From Erpobdella octoculata (lineage: Eukaryota > Annelida > Clitellata > Hirudinida > Erpobdellidae): 64,000 nucleotides of DNA. The position numbers and the translations under genes were made by a program. The DNA lies in the NCBI GenBank assembly GCA_963978895.1, contig OZ022239.1, forward strand, positions 15,532,874 through 15,596,873, written 5' to 3'. Under the pieces are notes generated by a model that was not told the DNA's origin, ran no database searches, and worked only from the letters and a program-made list of their open reading frames with translations. Positions 56,841 through 64,000 of this stretch are shown here, piece after piece (position 1 is the stretch's first letter; every line of letters begins with the position of its first letter).

Positions 56841-56954
56841 ATAGAAAGTATCTATTATGACACGTGACAGGAAGTATTTCGGTCTTTTCTACACACCTCT
56901 ATTTGAGTTTTAAAACATCTGGCTTAAAAGACCAAAAACTATTATAAAAAAAAA
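56841..56954 (+). mobile_element. SINE family 2, 5'-truncated copy
   Basis: GACAGGAAGTATTT, GAGTTTTAAAACATCTGG and ACCAAAAACTATTATAAAAA match the family 3' half. CATTTA on both sides (56835-56840, 56955-56960) may be a short target duplication. Confidence 0.75.
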
Positions 56955-56993
56955 CATTTAGTGTGAGAAGTTAAAGCACAGCCAAGCTTAGAA

Positions 56994-57127
56994 AATAATT
57001 GTGAATTGTTAATAAATGATGAATTGTATACAAAACTCAATTTCCAATCACCAGAACTAGAACTACTAAAACAAAGGCAGCAACATTTAAAAGTACAATT
57101 CACTAAAAACTGTTTTTTTAGCAATCA
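56994..57127 (+). other. Possible orphan exon
   Basis: An open stretch after a CTTAG acceptor-like site encodes NDELYTKLNFQSPELELLKQ, then RQQHLKVQFTKN. It ends at CAG followed by GTAATC, a usable donor. The composition (Leu/Gln/Lys-rich helix) is more protein-like than the surrounding frames. No family recognised and no partner exon found. Confidence 0.25.
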
Positions 57128-57632
57128 GGTAATCTGCAGTTGGTATTTATTCATTAAAATGTTAATTGGTAAGCCGTACGCAACGAGATTTTTTGCACAT
57201 ATTCCTTATATTTCAGGATTTGCCGACTTTTCATTTATTGCATTTTTTTAACACGGCATTTTTGAATTCATGTATGGAAACATTTATTTAATTGTATTTG
57301 CTTTGTTTTTATTTTAAAACTTAAGTCATTATTGTTTTTAATTACATTTTTTTTCAAATTTTCAAACTTTAATAGAATGCATTGTCATAAAGATCAAACC
57401 CATATTTTAAATTTCAACTCAATTGGATGACGGAAAGTTAGTTAATTTTTACTTTCAAAGTTTGCAAACATTCAAACAAGCATGCAAATAAGAAATTTAC
57501 AAATAGGTTTTATAGTTGTTATGGTACAACCTGTTTAATGGTTCAGTTTTGGAACCGGAATTTTTAAACTTTGAAATAATTCAACATCAGATTGAGTAGC
57601 TGAATATAAAACATTATTTTGTTAATTTTTTT

Positions 57633-57690
57633 TGATAGTTTATAGTCTTCTACAAGTAGCGTTTTAAGAGTAAAATAGCAATATATATAT
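57633..57690 (-). repeat. 3' tail of SINE family 2 or of its LINE
   Basis: The minus strand reads CTCTTAAAACGCTACTTG, then AGAAGACTATAAACTATC and an A-run. Confidence 0.65.
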
Positions 57691-59729
57691 AAAATATCAA
57701 AATCCTTCTTGTCACGCTACATAATTTGATCATCTAGGCTTGAGAATGGCTCGTATTAGGCGAGGTGGAGTTATATCGACTAACTACATCTAAACTAGCT
57801 AGAACAAACCCCGGGTATTCTTGCCAGTCTTAAACAACATATTAAAACATGGCGGCAAAAATAAGAAATTATCTAATCAAATTTGCATTACTGATACTTT
57901 TTCATAATATATTTAAAAAAATTTTCTTCAAAACTTATTATCGTTCCACAAACCAATAGACGCAAAACAAACCGAAAGTTCAAATAAAATTAAAGCCGAC
58001 GGCTTTACTTTTACGGCAGTCGTAAACTTCAGAGTTGACCTGGCGGACCGGTCGAGAGGTCAAAAGATGGTACTCAACTAACTCATAAAAACCTTTAAGC
58101 AACTCTCATCCTTTATCTTTCATTGTTTTTTTCTTATTTTACTGTATTTTTTCTTCTTCCGGAACCAAAAAAAGTAAGCAGTGTTGAGCGGTTCAAGGGT
58201 CACTAACTCCATCTTGAAATCCACCTGATGTACAACGTGTCGTAATCGTTATCTTTACGACGTTTCATCTGAGTGGACGCATCCGCCGGGAAAAGGGAGA
58301 AGAGAGATAATGCAGGTGGCAACACGGGACCTCAATTTACTTCCGGCCGGAGTCATCGCCACCATCTTGTCTAGTGGCAATCGGCTTCCGGTCAACGGGT
58401 TTGATGTAGCGGCTTTGTGTTTCGGACAAGATATTGATGATAATAAAACGGCTTATATGGCTCTGCTGTTTATTAACGACATTTGGATTGCGAAAGATTT
58501 AAACAATAATGGACTATTTAGCATTAAAGATATGTCTAATGATGTGAATGAGACATCGAACTGTAATAGGCCTTGCAACGCGTAGCAGCCAGATCTTTTA
58601 CAAACAACTAATGCAATGCAACGCAGCGAAGATGAGGGAAATGAAAAACGGAAGGGCCAGCTCGGGTAGTTTGTAATAGGACATTGTTTCCAATTATTCT
58701 GAAATGACTTCCATTTGTCATAGTAATTGGGCATTCATCTCGTCTTTTAGTATTTTCCGCTATCTCTTTCTGCTCTTTTCCATTTTCTTTTATTCCATCG
58801 AGCGTTCTTTTCTTGCTTTTTCATTTTTTACTTTTTTTTACCTGCTCAATTTTTTTCATCAATTCATTTTATTTTTTATTTTTTACTCAATTGTTTTAAA
58901 AATTCGTAACATATTTAATTACCTTAGCCTTAAAAAATGCACATTATAATTACCTAATAATCATAGAATTATTTAAACAATTTTTAAAAGATACAATTAT
59001 AACGTGGTCTCAAGACTGTCCAATGTCCAAGCAACGCTATTATTATTAATCGACCTCTTCTGACCTCGAAACTTAGCGAGTGCTCGGGTGGTCCCGTTGG
59101 CTAGAACTATGAAGGTTCTTGTTTTTTCTACATGCGATGATTATTATCAACCAATATTCTCTGCCGGCTTAGACCGCCATCGTTTTTCATGTTTGCCCAG
59201 CCCGGGTGAGGTCGAAGTTCACGGCTTGCAGGATAAATCACGGTTTCGGTGATGGACAAACGCCTTTCATCTCCGGTGATAGAAACAATTACTTCTGAGT
59301 GTTACCTATGGCTAGGGCTAAAAAAGGGGTTTGTGTTTTACCCTAAGGCGGATATGTATCTCATCGACAATAACATTGATTCAAGAAAGTTACAAATAAG
59401 GACTGACACTAACCAACAAACTGACATGTTTGTTATCCGTAAATTTAGATTGTTCAGGTTAATGTTTTAATAAAGATGTTTTATTTTGATCTTCCCTTCC
59501 AAACACATGTCTGTGCCGTTGTTGCGCACCAGTTGCTTACAGCCTGCTTTTACTTCAAAAAACCTATTTTTATTCTTTTTGAATTTTTTTTTCTATTTTT
59601 ATTGTTTTTGTTTTGCTGAACCTATTTTTGTATGTTTATGAACTTAAAATTAATGGATGCACACAAATTAATTAAAAACATGGATTGTATGTTTGTAACT
59701 CGGATGGATGTTCAATTTCAAAGTTGTGC
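57691..59729. other. Gene-poor stretch with two CpG-richer patches
   Basis: 58240-58600 (GCATCCGCCGGG, TTCCGGCCGGAGTCATCGCC) and 59030-59280 (GTCCCGTTGGC, CCAGCCCGGGTGAGG) are richer in G, C and CpG than the rest. The frame 58310-58585 (91 codons, MQVATRDLNLLPAGV) lies in the first patch but has no recognised domain and no clear splice context. These may be regulatory or unrecognised exons. Elsewhere only T-rich and A+T-rich DNA. Confidence 0.4.
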
Positions 59730-60330
59730 GATCTCAGGGTCATCGAATTGTATGAGTTTATTGAACGACAACAATAATGACGGTGACGTTGGTGATACTC
59801 GTGGGTGCGGGTATTAGTGATACTTATAGGTGGTAGTAGTGATACTTGTAGGTGGTAGTAGTAGTGATACTTGTAGGTGGTAGTAGTGATACTTGTAGGT
59901 GGTAGTAGTGATACTTGTAGGTGGTAGTAGTGATACTTGTAGGTGGTAGTAGTGATACTTGTAGGTGGTAGTAGTGATACTTGTAGGTGGTAGTAGTAGT
60001 GATACTTGTAGGTGGTAGTAGTGATACTTGTAAGCGGTAGTAGTGATAATTGTAGGTGGTAGTAGTAGTGATACTTGTAGGTAGTAGTAGTGATACTTGT
60101 TCGTGGTAGTAGTGATACTTGTAGGTGGTAGTAGTGATACTTGTAGGTGGTAGTAGTGATACTTGTAGGCGGTAGTAGTAGTGATACTTGGAGGTGGTAG
60201 TAGTGATACTTATAGGTGGTAGTAGTGATACTTGTAGGCGATCTCAGGGTCATCGAATTGTATAAGTTTATTGAACGACAACAATAATGACGGTGACGTT
60301 GGTGATACTCGTGGGTGCTGGTATTAGTGA
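59700..60330 (+). repeat. GTAGTAGTGATACTTGTAGGTG minisatellite with duplicated flank
   Basis: From about 59817 to 60238 the unit of 21-24 bp (GTAGTAGTGATACTTGTAGG plus TG) repeats about 18 times. The sequence before it (59728-59818: GCGATCTCAGGGTCATCG through CGTGGGTGCGGGTATTAGTG) recurs at 60239-60329 with few changes, so flank plus array form a higher-order tandem duplication of about 511 bp. Confidence 0.93.
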
Positions 60331-61051
60331 CTAGAGTTAGCCCGTCAAAAATGACGGATTTTTTAAAATTTAATTATATGTTCTTTTCTAATTGCAGTAC
60401 CACCTTTTTTGATCTTTGAGACTGTCATTGTACACTTGCGTTATAACTTTTATTACACGCCTGCGCGCTCACTAATTTTTATCAACTGCTGATTGCTGAC
60501 CCCTGCGTAATTGCTTACATACATACATAGTGGTTTTGCCCGTCCCAAGGACGAATGTTTTAAAATTACGATGTACTTTGGATACATTTTATAAAAGATA
60601 GTCAACAAAAACAAAATGACATTTAATAAGCATAAAATTTTTTATGTCTATATAAGCAAATTTAATGAAATTTTTTATTTTGTTCAAGTTTTCAATTTAC
60701 TAAAGTATTTCATATAAATTCAAAGGATGTGAAATTAAAGAGTGCAATAATTAGTTATTAAAGAATTTCAGTATACACGACATTTCTTGTGAATTGACGG
60801 CCATTGTTGAGAAGTGGTCCTTGCTGCTGAGATTTTTTTAAATCTCATCATATAATATTTTTCGATTGCAGCGCCACTTCTTTTGATCTCTAGGACTGAG
60901 AGTGTATATAGGTACAATTGCATAATAACTTTTATTACACGCCTGTGCGCAATAAATTCTTACGTGCACGTCAATATCGTCTATACGACTAATTACGTAA
61001 GCGTGACAGAATCAGTGAGTGAGTGAGTGACGTGGGCTACTATAATATAGA
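60331..61051 (-). mobile_element. Helitron-like non-autonomous element, family Z, with demonstrable empty site
   Basis: On the minus strand it starts TCTATATTATAGTAG (from 61051). It ends with a perfect 6-bp hairpin CCGTCATTTTTGACGG (60342-60357), a 7-base spacer and CTAG (60331-60334). It sits between A (60330) and T (61052) with no target duplication. Removing it joins GTATTAGTGA to TACTT, the sequence present uninterrupted at about 59810-59825 in the other copy of the duplication. Inside, about 130 bp (GCAGTACCACC..TTATTACACGCCTG) is repeated at 60395-60470 and 60865-60945. A second hairpin (CGTCCTTGGGACG) occurs near 60550, as if two copies were joined. No Rep/helicase. Confidence 0.82.
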
Positions 61052-61190
61052 TACTTCTAGGTGGTAGTAGTGATACTTGTAGGTGGTAGTAGTGATACTT
61101 GTAGGTGGTAGTAGTGATACTTGTAGGTGGTAGTAGTAGTGATACTTGTAGGTGGTAGTAGTAGTGATACTTGTAGGTGGTGACATTGTT
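61052..61190 (+). repeat. Continuation of the GTAGTAGTGATACTTGTAGGTG minisatellite
   Basis: About six units; separated from the array at 60.3 kb only by the Helitron-like insertion. Confidence 0.95.
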
Positions 61191-61330
61191 GTGGGTGGTG
61201 ATAGTTATACTTGGGATTTTTTAAGTTATAGTTTATAGTCTTTTACACCATGTGTTTTAAGTTTTAAGATGCGAAAACAAAATCAAAATGAAAAAATACT
61301 TATTTACACTAAACTGTTTTTTCTTTATAT

Positions 61331-62032
61331 TTACAGTTTTTTAGGATTATTTTGTATCCATTTATAGATGATGTCGTGGCATAATTCCGAGTTCAGTATG
61401 GTTTGGAGTGTAGTTGGTTTTTGGACCCTTTTACAAAAGTTCCCAAGTTCCATTCCTAGTTGTGTCATTTCTTTGCAGTACAGCAACCAGTGCTCGATTG
61501 TTTCCTCTGTTCCGCAGGTTTCGCACAAACCTGTCTCATGAAGATTCAATCTCTTCAAATTTTGTTTCGGCCGACACTTTCCAAATCGGAGTCGGGAAAT
61601 GATGACTTCTTTTTTTCTATTTGCTGCCTTGAATTTAATTTGATTAGAGACTTTTTTTTCAAGAGACCAGTAGTGTCGACTTTCTTGAACAGAGTCCCAT
61701 CTGGTCTGCCATTTGTTCAAAAGCTCTCTACGTGTTGTTCTTTTTATGTCAAATATCTCTGGCATAACCTCAATTTCTATTTCGGGATGTTTGGTAGCTT
61801 CTTTGGCAAGACAATCTGCCATTTCATTTCCACGTATGCCCACGTGGCTAGGTACCCAAATCAGAGTAATTGTGTTCCCTTCTTTTGAGAGGTTGGATGC
61901 TAGTGTTAGGACTGATGCCACAAGAGCAGATTTTTGAGCATTTGCGGAATTTTTCAATGAAAGCATAGAGCTATATGAATCCGTAAATAGGGCTATTTTA
62001 TGTGGACCGTCTGGTTGTGCCATCCACTCCAA
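61331..62032 (-). pseudogene. I-like LINE RNase H and C-terminal zinc finger
   Basis: Continues the RT after a frameshift at about 62040. It has IALFTDSYSSMLSL (second Asp), LIWVPSHVGIRGNEMADCLA (His and last Asp), a charged stretch, and CETCGTEETIEHWLLYC, the same C-x2-C...H-x4-C finger as in the LINE at 33.6-36.1 kb. It ends with a TAA at 61331. Confidence 0.85.
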
Positions 62033-62040
62033 GCCGCATT

Positions 62041-64000
62041 TTATAGCGTTAACTCAGTCGTATAAATACTAACGTCATTCGTGACTCTCTTAGCCATTTT
62101 CATATCTTTTTCTGGGATATAAATTCCCACAGCTGCTACATTGTCTATCTTAGATGCATCTGTGTACATATGTGTCGAATCCGTATATGTAGCAATCAGT
62201 TCCTTAGCTCTTTGGAGAATTGACGGATCATCCTTCCTTAACCCCACCAGCCCTTTGTTAAAAAGAGGTGGAATAAGTTTCCATGGTGAAGTTAAAGAAG
62301 GAGTTAAGGGGACTGGGTTGAATTTGTCAACTATTTTGTTCAATGCCGCTGTTTTTTTGGCTGCTGGTTGTTTAGTTTCTTTCACTTTTCTGTGAAAGAA
62401 CCATCGCCATTTAACCCCTTCTTGTCCTCTGGGAAGTGCAAAGACGTCTTTTGCCGGATGGTTTGGAATAATCTTGGTTTTAGTGGCAAGGTTTGTAATT
62501 AACAACTTTCGTCGTATATCTGGTGGAGGATCTCCGCATTCAATTTGTAGAGCGACCAAACTGGTTCCAACCATTGCACCGCAAGCTGTTTTTAAGGCAC
62601 TATATTGGATTTTCTCGAGTCTTTGTTTTTGAGATTCTGATGCGCTGTCGAATGCTTCGCAGCCAAACTCCATCAATGACCGTATGGCGCATCGGTAGAA
62701 AAGCATCAGTGTTTCTTTGCCGCATCCCCAGCTTTGTCCTGTCAGGCATCGCATGATATTCAATCTTTTCTTGCAACGATCAACGATCTTATCAATGTGT
62801 TTTTTCCAGGTTAATTTTGAGTCAAATATTATACTGAGAAATGTAGCTTCGCTCTTCCAACTGATTTTTTTGTCATCCATACAAATAGGTAGGGAATTTC
62901 TTCGGAATTCATTGTATTTTGTAAAACAGACTACTACCGATTTCTCGGTTGATTGTTTGAATCCCCAATCGAGGAAGAATGTTTGGATTTCGTTTAATCG
63001 AGTCTGTAAGCAGTTTCGCATAATATGTGGGTCTTTTCCTGAAATCCATATTGCTACATCGTCCGCAAATATAGATGTCCGAATTCCATGAATTTCTTGA
63101 CAAAGGATGTCGATCATCATAACAATGAACAAAAGGGGGCTCAGGACAGAACTCTGTGGGGTACCATTTTCCAACAATACCGAATCTGACAAGGTGAATC
63201 CCACACGAACCATGGCCTCTAGATTGTTCAAGAAGCTATGGATCCATTTTAAAATCCTTCCTCTGACACCAAACTTTTCAAGCTTTTACAAAAGCCCCTC
63301 CTTCCAAATTAGATTGAAGGCCTTTTCCAAGTCCAGAAAAACCGCCAATGTCCCACCCTTATTCCACATCGAGCGCCTAATATCGTTTTGTAGTCTAAGG
63401 ATGTGATCTGTGCATCCTCTTCCTTTTCTAAAGCCTGATTGTTCACGGTTTAAGAGATTATTTTGCTCCAGGTAAAACCTTAACCGATTTGCAATAATTC
63501 TTTCAGTAACCTTGCACAATGAAGATGTTAGGGAAATGGGTTGATATGAGAATTTTTGTCTGCAGAATTTTTTCTCGGTTTTAGTAGCGAAACAATTATG
63601 GATTGCTTTCATAATTTTGCTACCTCTCCTTTTGACCAAGAAAAATGTTTAAGATCCAAGAGCTTATTGAGATCTATCTCGTCAATTTGTCTTAGCATCT
63701 CATAGCAGAGATTGTCTGGACCTGGAGATTTGCCGTTTGCACTCTGCATCAGAGCTTCCGTAAATTCTTTTAAGGAAATTTCTGTGTTTAACTCATGTGG
63801 GTCGTTTTTGCAAGAAATGCCAGATCTGATGGTAAAGGTAATTTCTCTTTTCAGAGCCTCTTTCCTTTGAATAAGTCTTAGGTCAAGAATTTTGTCTGAT
63901 GAGTTTTTTGCGATAGCAGTTGCTAACGCATTCACTTTGTCTTTGTCAGAAAAAACGGGTTTATCTTCACTCAGTTTCAGCGCTGGAACGTTAAAACCTG
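62041..64000 (-). pseudogene. I-like LINE reverse transcriptase
   Basis: Read leftward from the window edge. Frame 63609-64000 has ANGKSPGPDNLCYEML. After a frameshift near 63625, frame 63286-63639 has YQPISLTSSLCKVTER, QSGFRKGRGCTDH and AVFLDLEKAFNLIW (motif A). A TAA at 63286-63288 interrupts the same frame, which resumes at once (LEKFGVRGRILKWIHSFL). Frame 62041-63231 has NGTPQSSVLSPLLFIV (motif B, Gly changed to Ser), IFADDVAIW (catalytic FADD), the thumb, and at its end MYTDASKIDN and YTTELTL, the first Asp and Glu of RNase H. Not functional. Confidence 0.87.

Larger units (their letters stand above)
61222..64000 (-). mobile_element. I-like LINE, 3' part, running off the right edge
   Basis: RT and C-terminal RNase H in several broken frames, then a 3' UTR of only about 105 bases. 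The UTR ends CTTAAAACACATGG, TGTAAAAGACTATAAACT. This end closely matches the 3' tail of SINE family 2. The LINE lies directly beside the minisatellite at 61.19 kb. Confidence 0.85.

Noticed and set aside
58310..58585. 91-codon gene in the CpG-richer patch
   Set aside because: No domain, no clear splice sites or polyadenylation signal. Noted only as a possible exon or regulatory patch.
59672..60253. 193-residue Thr/Tyr/Ser-rich repeat protein
   Set aside because: Translation of the GTAGTAGTGATACTTGTAGGTG minisatellite.

Overview
This window is A+T-rich animal (metazoan) nuclear DNA. It shows spliced genes with GT..AG introns, TTAGGG-type telomere-like repeats, and very long (TA)n, (CT)n and (AAT)n microsatellites. 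It also holds a typical invertebrate mix of transposons: CR1-like and I-like LINEs, a Penelope-like element, Ty3/Gypsy, hAT, pogo, Helitron and a foldback/Mutator-like element. The species cannot be named from sequence alone. An A+T-rich lophotrochozoan or cnidarian would fit. No bacterial operon, phage, CRISPR array or rRNA gene was seen.

Only three host genes are supported. (1) 12796-13638 (+) is an intact intronless copy of NOSIP, the nitric-oxide-synthase-interacting U-box/RING-like protein. (2) 14020-27144 (+) is the eight-exon NOSIP gene (284 codons). Its exons were placed by hand; all splice sites are GT/AG and all phases agree. Its introns hold hAT-type MITEs, a nearly full-length CR1-like LINE, SINEs and a hAT transposase remnant. 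(3) 39339-42233 (+) is a six-exon gene for a 455-residue protein with one afadin-like PDZ domain.

Layout. 2.0-3.4 kb: internally deleted pogo-like element. 3.8-6.9 kb: complete LTR retrotransposon (minus) with 5-bp target duplication, intact gag-protease ORF and pol deleted. 7.2-8.9 kb: 5'-truncated LINE. 9.2-10.0 kb: hAT MITE. 10.1-11.7 kb: Penelope-like fragment with a GIY-YIG domain and a nearby hammerhead-like motif. 12.1-27.1 kb: NOSIP pair. 27-33 kb: SINEs, MITEs and LINE fragments. 33.6-36.1 kb: I-like LINE with its endonuclease/RT core missing. 36.2-38.8 kb: cluster of Helitron-like elements. 39.3-42.2 kb: PDZ gene. 42.6-53 kb: gene-poor, with microsatellites and SINEs. 53.35-55.84 kb: foldback element with 9-bp target duplication. 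56-59.6 kb: gene-poor. 59.7-61.2 kb: a duplicated minisatellite with a Helitron-like element inserted in one copy, so the other copy serves as a natural empty site. 61.2-64.0 kb: 3' part of an I-like LINE running off the right edge.

The most informative relationships are these: a SINE family whose 3' tail matches the end of the I-like LINE at 61.2 kb; the inverted pairs of minisatellites in the foldback element; three Helitron-like families that share a hairpin plus CTRR end; and the adjacent spliced and intronless NOSIP copies.
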